A stretch of DNA of 44,472 bases, from positions 1 through 44,472 of the forward strand of contig NZ_BBJH01000033.1 of NCBI RefSeq assembly GCF_000739775.1. The letters run 5' to 3'. This document shows, piece by piece, positions 31,966 through 40,087 of this stretch. Source of the DNA: Paraburkholderia heleia NBRC 101817 (GTDB taxonomy: Bacteria; Pseudomonadota; Gammaproteobacteria; Burkholderiales; Burkholderiaceae). The translations under genes were made by a program, and so were the position numbers. The notes under the pieces were generated by a model. The model saw nothing but the letters and a program-made list of their open reading frames with translations. It searched no databases and was not told where the DNA came from. The number at the start of each line of letters is the position of its first letter. The stretch's first letter is position 1.

Positions 31966-32874
31966 TCAATGCGCTGCGGCGTCGCGCGAGCGGGCGAGGT
32001 CGAGATCCTTGCACAGTTGCGCCGCGCCCTGGGCGATGCGCGGCGCGGGGCGCGTGAGCAGGTCACCGTCGATGGCGAAGAGATTGCCGCGTGCCACGGC
32101 GGTGAGCGCCGGCCAGGCGCGCCAGCGCTCGAGGCCCGGCAGCGGGCGGTCCGGCGGCGTGGCGCCTGGTGACGCGGCGACGATCGCATCGGGATTGGCG
32201 GCGAGGACAGCTTCCGTGGACACCGTCGGCACGAGCGGCTCGAGCGCCGCGAACACGTTGCGGCCGCCGCAGAGCGCGATCACGTCGCTGATCATGTGCG
32301 AGCCGTTGAGCGTCATCAGCGGCTGATCCCAGACTTCATAGAACACGCTCACGGGTGCGCGCTGCGCATAACGTGCGCGCAGCTGCGCGATATCGCGCCG
32401 ATACGCCTTCGCGGCGGCCCGCGCGGCGTCTTGCGTGTCGAGCAGCACACCGAGGCGCGTGAGCGAGGTCGCGACGTCGTCGAGCCTGTGCGGCTCGCTG
32501 AAAAAGAGGGGGATGTGCAGCGCGCGCAGGCGATCGAGCTGTTGCTGCGCGTTGCCGTGACGCCAGACCACGATGAGGTCGGGCTTGAGCGCGGCAATGC
32601 GCTCGAGGTCGAGCGCGCGGTTGTCGCCCACGCGCGGCACCTTTTGCGCTTCGGGCGGATAGTCGCTGTAAGCCACGGCGCCGACCACTTTCGCACCGCC
32701 GCCCGCGGCATAGAGCAGCTCGGTGACGTGTGGCGCGAGGCTCACTACGCGCTGCGCAGGCGCAGGCAGGGTGACGGTGTTGCCCGCATCGTCGATGGCG
32801 GTGACGCTCGCATGCGCGGCGCACGGCAGGGTCGTCGCGGCCAGCAGCGCCAACGCCATAGCGGCCGCGCGCAT
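31966..32874 (-). CDS. btuF: Periplasmic cobalamin/corrinoid-binding protein
   Basis: Binding protein (Peripla_BP_2) for the BtuC-BtuD importer, 302 residues. The signal peptide is MRAAAMALALLAATTLPCAA, cleaved probably after HA. Family features follow: AQRVVSLAPHVTELLYAAGG, ALDLERIAALKPDLIVVW, FFSEPHRLDDV and NPDAIVAASPG. The frame continues upstream to 33429 but only inside cobD, so 32874 is the start; it shares one base with the cobD stop (TGATG). It is encoded on the opposite strand from btuC and btuD. Confidence 0.9.
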   Translation of the reverse strand: MRAAAMALALLAATTLPCAAHASVTAIDDAGNTVTLPAPAQRVVSLAPHVTELLYAAGGGAKVVGAVAYSDYPPEAQKVPRVGDNRALDLERIAALKPDLIVVWRHGNAQQQLDRLRALHIPLFFSEPHRLDDVATSLTRLGVLLDTQDAARAAAKAYRRDIAQLRARYAQRAPVSVFYEVWDQPLMTLNGSHMISDVIALCGGRNVFAALEPLVPTVSTEAVLAANPDAIVAASPGATPPDRPLPGLERWRAWPALTAVARGNLFAIDGDLLTRPAPRIAQGAAQLCKDLDLARSRDAAAH

Positions 32875-33899
32875 CAGCCGATCGCCCGCATGGCTTGCCC
32901 GAGTGCGCTTTCGAAGCGCTGCCATTCGTCTTCGGACGCGGGCAGGCCGAAGCGCAGGCTGGCCGGCGCGTCGAAGCGGCGCGTCCACACGGCGTGGCGC
33001 GCGAGCGCGTCCTGCAGCGCCGGCGCGCGCGGGTCCGTAATCCACGCGAAGAGCGGCGTGGCGTGCGGCGTGAAGCCGTGAACGCGCAACAGCGCGGCGA
33101 GGCGCGCGCTTTCGGCGGCGAGGCGCACGTGCATTTCGCTTTGCCACGTGGAGTCTTCGAACGCATGGGTGACCGCGTGGCGCGCCGGCCCGTTCACCGT
33201 CCACGCACCCAGATGCGCGCGCAACCCGGCTAGCCGCGCGGGTGTGCCGAGCGCGAATCCGCAGCGCGCGCCCGCGAGCCCGAAGAACTTGCCGGGCGAG
33301 CGCAGCACGACGAGTCCTTCGCGGCTCGTTGCGTGCGCAAGCGTTGCGGGTCGCTCGTGGCCGAACGCATCGGCAAAGGCTTCGTCGACGATCAGCGTGC
33401 CGCCGCGGGCCGCGAGTTGCGCATGCCAAAACAGCAGACGCCCGGCAGCAAGATGGGTGGCCGTCGGATTGTTCGGATTCACCACCACTGCGTGCGTGAC
33501 GGTATCGGGCAGCGTGTCCTGCATGACGTCGAGCGGCACGATCTCATGACCCGCGCGCGCGAACGCTGGCGCGTACTCGCCATAGGTGAGCGGCGCAATC
33601 GCGACACTCGCACGTGGCAACACTGCCGGCAGCGCGCGAATCGCGGCCTGACTGCCCGCCACCGGCAACACGTGACGGGCGTCCGGTGCGCCGTAGTAGC
33701 GCGCCGCGCAAGCGGCGAAGCCGTCGCCGTCGTCGGGCAGGCGCCGCCATGCCGCGGGCGGCACCGGCGGCACGGGGTAGCCATGCGGATTGATGCCGGT
33801 GGAGAGATCGATCCAGGCGTCCCAGGCGATGCCGTAACGCTGCGCGGCTTCGTGCAGATTGCCGCCGTGCGCGACGCGTGCGGCTGTGTACTCAGACAT
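32874..33899 (-). CDS. cobD: Threonine-phosphate decarboxylase
   Basis: PLP enzyme making (R)-1-aminopropan-2-ol O-phosphate, the linker between corrin ring and nucleotide loop. It has 341 residues with the fold I aminotransferase pattern: HGGNLHEAAQRYGI and DLSTGINPHGYP at the N-terminus, NPNNPT (141-146), VDEAF (171-175) and the PLP lysine Lys204 in RSPGKFFGLAGARCGF. In the Pseudomonas naming scheme the same protein is called CobC. It overlaps cbiB by eight bases upstream and btuF by one base downstream. Confidence 0.93.
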   Translation of the reverse strand: MSEYTAARVAHGGNLHEAAQRYGIAWDAWIDLSTGINPHGYPVPPVPPAAWRRLPDDGDGFAACAARYYGAPDARHVLPVAGSQAAIRALPAVLPRASVAIAPLTYGEYAPAFARAGHEIVPLDVMQDTLPDTVTHAVVVNPNNPTATHLAAGRLLFWHAQLAARGGTLIVDEAFADAFGHERPATLAHATSREGLVVLRSPGKFFGLAGARCGFALGTPARLAGLRAHLGAWTVNGPARHAVTHAFEDSTWQSEMHVRLAAESARLAALLRVHGFTPHATPLFAWITDPRAPALQDALARHAVWTRRFDAPASLRFGLPASEDEWQRFESALGQAMRAIG

Positions 33900-34830
33900 G
33901 GGTCGCGACGCTCACGAAGGCCAGTGCGAGCAGCGCCGCGAGCCACAAAATGGTGGTGCGCTCGACGAGCCGCAAGGCCGCATCCACGTGCTGTGCGCGC
34001 GGCGGCGAGCCTGCGCCGAGCGCCGGCCGCTCTTCCAGCATGCCGTGATAGACGGCCGCGCCGCCGAGCAGCACGTTCAGGCTGCCCGCGCCGGAGGCCA
34101 TGACCGGGCCCGCGTTCGGGCTCTCCCAGCGATGCGCCTGGTCGCGCCAGCAGCGCAGCGCCACGCGCGTGTCGCCGAGCAGCGCGTAGCTCGCGGCCGT
34201 GAGGCGCGCGGGAATCCAGTTTAGGACGTCGTCGATGCGCGCGGCTGCCCAGCCAAAGCGCAGGAAGCGCGGCGTGCGGTAGCCCCACATCGCATCGAGC
34301 GTGTTGGCGAGACGGAATGCGAGGGCACCCGGGCCACCCGCGATCGCGAACCAGAACAGCGCGCCGAAGATCGCGTCGTTGCCGTTTTCGAGGGCGGATT
34401 CGACGGCCGCGCGCGAGAGCGCGGTGGCGTCCGCCTGGGCTGTGTCGCGCGAGACGATGCGGCCGGTCAGCTCGCGGGCGGCTGCGAGGTCGCGCCGGGC
34501 GAGCGCGGCGCCGATCGGCGCGATGTGTTCGGCAAGGCTGCGCGCGCCGAGCGCGAACCACAGCAGCGCGACATGCAGCGCCCAGGCGAGCGGCCAGGGC
34601 AGCAGCGCGCACAGCAGCGCGACGGCGACGACGGGCGGCGCAACGGCGGCGAGCCACGCGAGCAGGCCGAGCGGACGGCCGCGGCTGCCCGTATTCAGGC
34701 GCGCTTCGATAAGGTTCGCGTAGCGGCCGAAGGCGACGAGCGGATGCGCGCGGCGCGGCTCGCCGAGCCAGCGGTCCACGGCGACGCCGGCCACGGCGAG
34801 TGCGGCGGTGACGGGCAGCGCGAGCATCAT
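33892..34830 (-). CDS. cbiB: Adenosylcobinamide-phosphate synthase
   Basis: Membrane enzyme attaching aminopropanol phosphate (from CobD) to adenosylcobyric acid. It has 312 residues with an N-terminal VDRWLGEPRRAHPLVAFGRY typical of CbiB, several hydrophobic segments, and ESALENGNDAIFGALFWFAI plus RFGWAAARIDDVLNWIPARL. It starts with two methionines; the first overlaps the cobU stop (ATGA). It is called cobD in the Pseudomonas scheme. Confidence 0.94.
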   Translation of the reverse strand: MMLALPVTAALAVAGVAVDRWLGEPRRAHPLVAFGRYANLIEARLNTGSRGRPLGLLAWLAAVAPPVVAVALLCALLPWPLAWALHVALLWFALGARSLAEHIAPIGAALARRDLAAARELTGRIVSRDTAQADATALSRAAVESALENGNDAIFGALFWFAIAGGPGALAFRLANTLDAMWGYRTPRFLRFGWAAARIDDVLNWIPARLTAASYALLGDTRVALRCWRDQAHRWESPNAGPVMASGAGSLNVLLGGAAVYHGMLEERPALGAGSPPRAQHVDAALRLVERTTILWLAALLALAFVSVATHV

Positions 34831-35381
34831 GAGGTCCCGCGCGGCGCCTTGAGCACCAGAGGCAGGCCCGCGGCGACGAGCGTGGCGCGGTCGGCGAGCG
34901 CCGCGATGCGCTGATTGAGGCGGCCGAGTTCGTCCACGTAAAGGCGCGTGGCCGCGCCCATCGGCACGACGCCCATGCCGATCTCGTTGCTCACCACGAG
35001 CACCGTGCCTTGTGCGCGCTCGCAGGCGGCGGCGAAGGCGTCGAGGCGCTCTCGCCAGCCGGGTAGCGGCGAGTCGGAGCCGGCGGGGCAAAGCAGGTTC
35101 GCAAGCCACAGCGTGAGGCAGTCGATCAGCACGCACTGGCCGGGCGCCGCCGCTGCGTCGAGTGCGAGAGCGAGATCGAGCGGCGCTTCGGCGAGCGCCC
35201 AGTGCGCGGGCCGGCGCGCGCGATGATGGCCGATGCGCTCGGCGAACTCGATGTCATCCGTCACGCGCGCGGTGGCGATGTAGGTGACCGGCAGGCCGCT
35301 CGCGGCAGCGAGGCGTTCGGCGTGCGCGCTCTTGCCCGAGCGCGCGCCGCCGACGATGAAGGTGAGATCGCGCGAATGCAT
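34827..35381 (-). CDS. cobU: Adenosylcobinamide kinase / adenosylcobinamide-phosphate guanylyltransferase
   Basis: Bifunctional enzyme that phosphorylates adenosylcobinamide and adds GMP, activating it for CobS. It has 184 residues from MHSRDLTFIVGGARSGKSAH (P-loop GGARSGKS), with ARRPAHWALAEAP and VVSNEIGMGVVPMG, all CobU hallmarks. An in-frame extension to 35699 runs into cobQ antisense and is not real. It is the first gene of the minus-strand block cobU-cbiB-cobD-btuF and is divergent from cobQ. Confidence 0.94.
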   Translation of the reverse strand: MHSRDLTFIVGGARSGKSAHAERLAAASGLPVTYIATARVTDDIEFAERIGHHRARRPAHWALAEAPLDLALALDAAAAPGQCVLIDCLTLWLANLLCPAGSDSPLPGWRERLDAFAAACERAQGTVLVVSNEIGMGVVPMGAATRLYVDELGRLNQRIAALADRATLVAAGLPLVLKAPRGTS

Positions 35382-35532
35382 CGCGTGATTGTAACGGCTG
35401 CGCTCAGTGTGCTCGCAGTGTGCCAAATACACGCCGTTATCCCTGCGGCCAATGTCGCGCCATGGTCGGAGCATCGGGCGGCGCGGCGATGGGATAATGC
35501 GCGTTCGCCTTCGCAGCCCACCCAAGCGCTTC
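35382..35532. promoter_or_regulatory. Divergent cobU/cobQ promoter region
   Basis: This 151-base gap separates the two cobalamin transcription units. A GATAAT near 35492-35497 on the plus strand is a reasonable -10 for cobQ. I looked for the conserved cobalamin-riboswitch blocks on both strands and did not find them. Confidence 0.4.
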
Positions 35533-37062
35533 ATGACCGCCACGCTACCCGCCGTGCCTCCTGTCCCCACCGGCACGCTGATGATCCAGGGCACGACGTC
35601 CGACGCCGGCAAGAGCACACTCGTCGCCGGCCTGTGCCGCCTCGCGCGCCGCGCGGGTGCGCGCGTCGCGCCGTTCAAGCCGCAGAACATGGCGCTCAAC
35701 AGCGCCGTGACCGTGGATGGCGGCGAGATCGGCCGCGCCCAGGCGCTTCAGGCCATCGCCGCGGGCATCGAGGCGCACACCGACCTCAATCCGGTGCTGC
35801 TCAAGCCCAATAGCGATCTCGGCTCGCAGGTCATCATCCACGGCAGGGCGCGCATGAACCTCAACGCGCGCGCCTACCAGGACTACAAGCCGCTCGCGCG
35901 CGAGGCCGTGCTCGCGTCCTATGGGCGTCTGCGCGCGCGCTACGACACGGTGTTCGTGGAAGGCGCGGGCAGCCCCGCCGAAATCAACCTGCGCGCCAAC
36001 GACATCGCGAACATGGGTTTCGCCGAGGCGGTCGATTGCCCGGTCGTGCTCGTGGCCGACATCGACCGCGGCGGCGTGTTCGCGCACCTGATCGGCACGC
36101 TGGCCTGCCTGTCGGAAAGCGAGCGCGCGCGCGTCAAAGGTTTCGTCATCAACCGCTTTCGCGGCGACCGTACGCTGCTGGAACCGGGCCTCGCCTGGCT
36201 CGAGCAGCAGACGGGCAAGCCGGTGCTGGGCGTCGTGCCGTATCTGCACGGCCTCACGCTCGACGCCGAAGACATGCTGCCGGGCGCGGTCCACAGCCAA
36301 GCGCAGGCCGGGAGCGAGACGTTGCGCGTGGTGGTGCCCGCGCTGCCGCACATCAGCAACCACACGGACTTCGACGCGCTGCGCGCCCATCCGCAGGTCG
36401 ATTTCACCTATGTGCGCACGGGCGAAGCGCCGCCCGGCGCCGATCTCGTGATCCTGCCGGGCTCGAAGAACGTGCGCGACGACCTCGTGTGGCTGCGCGC
36501 CCAGGGCTGGGAGACGGCGCTCGCACGGCATCTGCGCTATGGCGGACGGGTGATCGGCATTTGCGGCGGCATGCAGATGCTCGGGCACGCGATTGCCGAT
36601 CCACATGGCGTGGAGGGCGAACCGGGCGCGACCGGGGGCTTCGGCTGGCTCGACTACGAAACGGTGCTCACGCGTGAAAAGACCTTGAAGAACGTGACGG
36701 GCGCGCTCGCGCTGGAAGGCGCGGATGCGGACGCGGGCCCGGCGCGCGTGGCGGGCTACGAGATTCATATGGGCGAGACGCGCGGGCGCTCGCTCGAATT
36801 GCCCGCGGTGTGGCTCGCTGCCGGAGAGGAGGGGGCGATGCGCCCGGATGGCGCGCGCTCGGCGGATGGCCAGATTCTCGCGACCTATGTGCACGGGCTC
36901 TTCGACACGCCGCAGGCCTGCGCGGCGCTCCTGCGCTGGGCCGGGCTCGCGCAGGCGCGCGCGGTGGACTATCCGGCGTTGCGCGAGGCGTCGCTGGAGC
37001 GGCTGGCGGACACGCTCGCGGCGAGCCTCGATCTGGAGAAGGTGTTCGGCGTAATCAGCTAG
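35533..37062 (+). CDS. cobQ: Cobyric acid synthase (glutamine-hydrolysing)
   Basis: Amidates four side chains of adenosylcobyrinate a,c-diamide using glutamine and ATP. It has 509 residues from MTATLPAVPPVPTGTLMIQG. The N-terminal synthetase domain has QGTTSDAGKST and PFKPQNMALNSAVT. The C-terminal class I glutaminase-like domain has the nucleophile Cys344 in GICGGMQMLG and YVHGLFDTP. The frame is open upstream to 35407 without family-like sequence. The stop codon lies inside a 12-base tandem repeat. Confidence 0.95.
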   Translation: MTATLPAVPPVPTGTLMIQGTTSDAGKSTLVAGLCRLARRAGARVAPFKPQNMALNSAVTVDGGEIGRAQALQAIAAGIEAHTDLNPVLLKPNSDLGSQVIIHGRARMNLNARAYQDYKPLAREAVLASYGRLRARYDTVFVEGAGSPAEINLRANDIANMGFAEAVDCPVVLVADIDRGGVFAHLIGTLACLSESERARVKGFVINRFRGDRTLLEPGLAWLEQQTGKPVLGVVPYLHGLTLDAEDMLPGAVHSQAQAGSETLRVVVPALPHISNHTDFDALRAHPQVDFTYVRTGEAPPGADLVILPGSKNVRDDLVWLRAQGWETALARHLRYGGRVIGICGGMQMLGHAIADPHGVEGEPGATGGFGWLDYETVLTREKTLKNVTGALALEGADADAGPARVAGYEIHMGETRGRSLELPAVWLAAGEEGAMRPDGARSADGQILATYVHGLFDTPQACAALLRWAGLAQARAVDYPALREASLERLADTLAASLDLEKVFGVIS

Positions 37063-37104
37063 ATACGCAGCTAGACGCGCAGCCAAATGCGTAGCTAGAA
37101 GCGC
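37057..37104 (+). repeat. 12-bp imperfect tandem repeat spanning the cobQ stop codon
   Basis: Four units read AGCTAGATACGC, AGCTAGACGCGC, AGCCAAATGCGT and AGCTAGAAGCGC, with a decayed fifth (GGCTGAAC...) after 37104. The first unit contains the cobQ TAG stop. Because 12 is a multiple of 3, each unit keeps the cobQ frame, reading Ser-stop-x-Arg; the third has CAA (Gln) instead of TAG. It looks like slippage duplication of the gene's last bases. Confidence 0.75.
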
Positions 37105-37115
37105 GGCTGAACGAC

Positions 37116-37535
37116 TCAGTAAAGCACCATCTGCGTGCAGCGGAAGAGGGCGAGGATCTTGCCGTCCGGGCCGCTCACGGTGGCGTCCCAGACCTGGGTG
37201 CTGCGCCCGAGGTGCACCCCCTTCGCGACGGCCGAGATCGTGCCTTCGCGCGCGGTGCCGAGGTGATTGCTCTTGATCTCGAGGGTGGTGAAATTCTTCG
37301 CGTTGGGCGGCAGATGAGCGAAGCAGGCGTAGCCGCAAGCCGTGTCGGCAAGGCCGATTACCGTGGCGGCGTGCAGGAAGCCGTTGGGGGCGAGCAGGTC
37401 GCTGCGCACGTCGAGTTCGGCGCGCAGCAGGCCTTGCTCGAGGACCAGCGGACGAAAGCCCAGCCAATCGGGCAGGCGGCCGCGCTGCCTCGCGAGCAGG
37501 GATTCGATCGTGATGTCGTGGCGTAGCGTGCTCAT
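37116..37535 (-). CDS. PaaI-type hotdog-fold thioesterase
   Basis: A 139-residue single-domain hotdog protein. The catalytic helix region reads NGFLHAATVIGLADTACGYA, matching the PaaI/YbgC-like subgroup that hydrolyses acyl- or aryl-CoA esters, and FTTLEIKSNHLGTAREG follows as usual. The substrate cannot be inferred; the neighbours are unrelated cobalamin and pantothenate genes. It converges on cobQ and is divergent from parA. Confidence 0.87.
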   Translation of the reverse strand: MSTLRHDITIESLLARQRGRLPDWLGFRPLVLEQGLLRAELDVRSDLLAPNGFLHAATVIGLADTACGYACFAHLPPNAKNFTTLEIKSNHLGTAREGTISAVAKGVHLGRSTQVWDATVSGPDGKILALFRCTQMVLY

Positions 37536-37609
37536 GGTCGGTCAGTCCTTGATTTGATATGAACATTGCGGGTGCGCGCTCGTGGGGGGCTTCGGCGGCG
37601 CGCAATTTG

Positions 37610-37622
37610 CCGATATTATCGG
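37610..37622. promoter_or_regulatory. 13-bp perfect dyad upstream of the orphan parA
   Basis: CCGATA-T-TATCGG is a perfect dyad in the 218-base gap between the divergent thioesterase and parA genes. It is AT-rich at its centre in GC-rich surroundings, as expected for an operator of a dimeric regulator. No -35/-10 pair is certain beside it. Confidence 0.4.
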
Positions 37623-37753
37623 ACGGTTGAGTCGGGGCGCCGGCTCGTCCGCAAGGCGCCTCGCCAGATATCGAACAACGCATCGAAGAACGCATCGCGC
37701 AAGATCACGGCAATCCGGCTGGCCATGTGCCAGCCATCCTGACGGGAGTATTC

Positions 37754-38380
37754 ATGACGGTAATCGTGGTGGCGAATCCCAAGGGCGGCGTGGGAAAGAG
37801 CACGCTGTCCACCAATCTGGCCGGCTATTTCGCCGCACAAGGCGAGTGGGTGGCGCTCGCGGACCTCGACCGGCAGCAGTCCTCGCATGCCTGGCTCGAT
37901 CTGCGGCCCGCGACGCTGCCGGCCATCGAGAGCTGGCAGGTCGATCTGGACAACCCGGCGAAGCCGCCCAAGGGACTCGAGCACGCAGTCATCGACACGC
38001 CCGCCGGCCTGCACGGCAACCGTCTCGCGGCGATCATCGAGCTGGCGGACAAGGTCATCGTGCCGCTGCAGCCCTCGATGTTCGACATTCTCGCCACCCA
38101 GGACTTCCTGAACCGCCTCGCCAGGGAGAAGTCCGTGCGCAAGGGGGCGATCCAGGTGGGCGTGGTGGGCATGCGGGTGGATGCGCGCACGCGCTCGGCC
38201 GAGCAGCTGCAGCGTTTCGTCGAGGGACTCGATCTGCCGGTGCTGGGCTATCTGCGCGACACGCAGAACTACGTGCAGCTCGCCGCGCACGGCCTCACGC
38301 TATGGGACGTCGCGAAGAGCCGGGTCGAAAAGGATCTCGACCAGTGGCAGTCGATTATCGGCTGGGTGGACGGCAAATAA
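37754..38380 (+). CDS. Orphan ParA family ATPase
   Basis: A 208-residue ParA/MinD-type ATPase. The deviant Walker A is KGGVGKST (residues 10-17), followed by DLDRQQSSHAWLD, where classic ParA proteins have DxDPQ. HAVIDTPAGLHG and VIVPLQPSMFDI complete the nucleotide site. It lacks the N-terminal DNA-binding region of plasmid ParA and has no parB partner next to it, so it probably positions a protein complex or cellular cargo instead of segregating the chromosome origin. A GGGAG site precedes the start at 37754; an ATG at 37727 is less likely. Confidence 0.88.
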   Translation: MTVIVVANPKGGVGKSTLSTNLAGYFAAQGEWVALADLDRQQSSHAWLDLRPATLPAIESWQVDLDNPAKPPKGLEHAVIDTPAGLHGNRLAAIIELADKVIVPLQPSMFDILATQDFLNRLAREKSVRKGAIQVGVVGMRVDARTRSAEQLQRFVEGLDLPVLGYLRDTQNYVQLAAHGLTLWDVAKSRVEKDLDQWQSIIGWVDGK

Positions 38381-38457
38381 GCGGCAAACAGGCGGCAAAC
38401 AGGCGCGAAGGTACAGCGGCGCGGACCCGATGAGCCGCGCCGGCCAGCCTCGCGTTT

Positions 38458-38844
38458 TTAGCTCCAGCTTTGCGTGGGCACGTGGTCGCGGCTGCCCTTG
38501 ATGCGGTTGTTCTCGTCCACGAACACGAGGTCCGGCTTCCAGCCGGCCTTGAGCTCTTCCTCTTCCACATTCGCGAAGGCCGCGATGATCACGAGGTCGC
38601 CCAGTTGCGCGCGGCGCGCGGCCGAGCCGTTCAGCGAGATCATGCCGCTGCCGCGCTCGCCCTTGATCGCGTAGGTCGTGAAGCGCTCGCCGTTGTTGAT
38701 GTTCCAGATGTCGATGCGCTCGTTTTCGACGATGTTGGCCGCTTCGAGCAGGTTTTCGTCGATGGCGCACGAGCCTTCGTAGTGCAGCTCGCAGTGCGTG
38801 ACCGCGACGCGGTGGATCTTCGACTTGAGCATATGGCGTTGCAT
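38458..38844 (-). CDS. panD: Aspartate 1-decarboxylase (pyruvoyl enzyme precursor)
   Basis: Makes beta-alanine from aspartate for pantothenate. The 128-residue proenzyme cleaves itself between Gly24 and Ser25 (LHYEGSCAIDENLLEAA), the serine becoming the pyruvoyl cofactor. Other conserved parts are Lys9-Ile10-His11-Arg12 and RIDIWNINNGERFTTYAIKG. A second ATG at codon 5 is possible. It follows panC on the same strand after 98 bases, so the two steps that build pantothenate from aspartate are probably co-expressed. Confidence 0.95.
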   Translation of the reverse strand: MQRHMLKSKIHRVAVTHCELHYEGSCAIDENLLEAANIVENERIDIWNINNGERFTTYAIKGERGSGMISLNGSAARRAQLGDLVIIAAFANVEEEELKAGWKPDLVFVDENNRIKGSRDHVPTQSWS

Positions 38845-38942
38845 GGAGGGTCTCCTCAGGCGAGCGGGCGCGCGGCCCGCCGCGGGTAAGCGGAATCTGG
38901 GGGTATCGGGTGAAAGCGGGACGGCGCGGCCGCCCGCAGCCC

Positions 38943-39785
38943 TCAGATCTCGAGGTTGTCGATCAGGCGCGTCGCGCCGAGCTTCGCCGCGGCCAGCACG
39001 ACGAGCGGCGCCTCGGCGTCGCCGGCCACGCCCGGCGCGGGCGGCAGCAGGTTCGCGCGCTTGCGGATCGCGATGTAGTCGGGCTTCCAGCCGCGCGCGG
39101 CGAGCGTCGCCATGGCGTCGAGTTCGAGCTGCTGGAAGTCGCGGCGGCCCGACAGCACCGACTCGCGGATCGCGCGCAGCACGCCCGCCAGTTGCGGCGC
39201 TTCGGCGCGCTCGGCTTCGCTCAGGTAGCGGTTGCGCGAGCTGAGCGCGAGGCCGTCGGAGTTGCGCACCGTTTCGGCGGCGACGACTTCGGTCGGCAGC
39301 GCGAACTGGTTGCACATGGCGCGCACGATCATGAGCTGCTGGTAGTCCTTCTTGCCGAACACGGCCACACGCGGCTGCACGCACGACATCAGCTTCATGA
39401 CGACCGTGCACACGCCCTCGAAGAAGCCGGGGCGGAATTCGCCTTCCAGAATGTCGCCGAGATCGTGCGGCGGGCGCACGCGGTATTCCTGCGGCTGCGG
39501 ATACATGTCGCGCTCGGTGGGCGCGAACAGCACGTAGACGTTTTCCTTCTGCAGCTTCTCGATGTCGTCCTGGAGCGTGCGCGGATACTTGTCGAAGTCC
39601 TCGTTCGGGCCGAACTGCAGCCGGTTCACGAAGATGCTCGCCACGACCGGGTCGCCGTGCTGGCGCGCGAGGCGCATCAGCGAGAGATGGCCTTCGTGCA
39701 GGTTGCCCATGGTCGGCACGAACGCCGTGCGGTTTTGGCCGCGCAACTGGTCGCGCAATTCCTGAATCGAGCTAATGACTTTCAT
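38943..39785 (-). CDS. panC: Pantothenate synthetase
   Basis: ATP-dependent condensation of pantoate with beta-alanine. It has 280 residues with PTMGNLHEGH (24-33, HIGH-like motif), FVNRLQFGPNEDFDKYPR, VFGKKDYQQL and LALSSRNRYL, the full set of PanC signatures. Note that panB, the other pantoate-branch gene, is not in this window; ilvD makes its precursor. The ATG at 39785 lacks a strong ribosome-binding site. It lies upstream of panD on the minus strand. Confidence 0.95.
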   Translation of the reverse strand: MKVISSIQELRDQLRGQNRTAFVPTMGNLHEGHLSLMRLARQHGDPVVASIFVNRLQFGPNEDFDKYPRTLQDDIEKLQKENVYVLFAPTERDMYPQPQEYRVRPPHDLGDILEGEFRPGFFEGVCTVVMKLMSCVQPRVAVFGKKDYQQLMIVRAMCNQFALPTEVVAAETVRNSDGLALSSRNRYLSEAERAEAPQLAGVLRAIRESVLSGRRDFQQLELDAMATLAARGWKPDYIAIRKRANLLPPAPGVAGDAEAPLVVLAAAKLGATRLIDNLEI

Positions 39786-40087
39786 GATCGGAGGCTTTAT
39801 GCCTTGCGCGGGGCAAGACTTGGGTTGCACGGCCGCAAGCCGGAGGCCCGGACGTAGGGCCGCGAGCGGACGTCGCGCGTCCGGTCCGCGCGAGAGGCGC
39901 GGTGCCCCATATATGGGACGAGACCGGGCAGGCGCGGGCGATTGTAGTGGATTTGTGGAGGCGGCGCACCCGCCTCGGGATAGGGGTTGTCCTGGCGTTG
40001 CGCTGTGCGGCCCGCTGAGGGTTCCCGTGGGATGTGGACCTCTTTATCGAGCCGTCGGCGGACGGGCCCGGGCAGGGCGGGCAAGGA
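39786..40087 (-). promoter_or_regulatory. panC upstream region with promoter box and 12-bp palindrome
   Basis: This gap of about 300 bases separates scpA from panC and contains no gene. On the minus strand TACAAT (39941-39946) is a good -10 box, giving a start near 39934. Just downstream in the transcript lies a perfect palindrome, CCCATATATGGG (39906-39917), a candidate operator. The rest is GC-rich sequence with small hairpins such as GGACG/CGTCC. Confidence 0.5.

Noticed and set aside
38381..38420. GGCAAACA repeats after parA as a CRISPR-like or iteron array
   Set aside because: Only two to three short imperfect copies, with no spacers and no replication gene.
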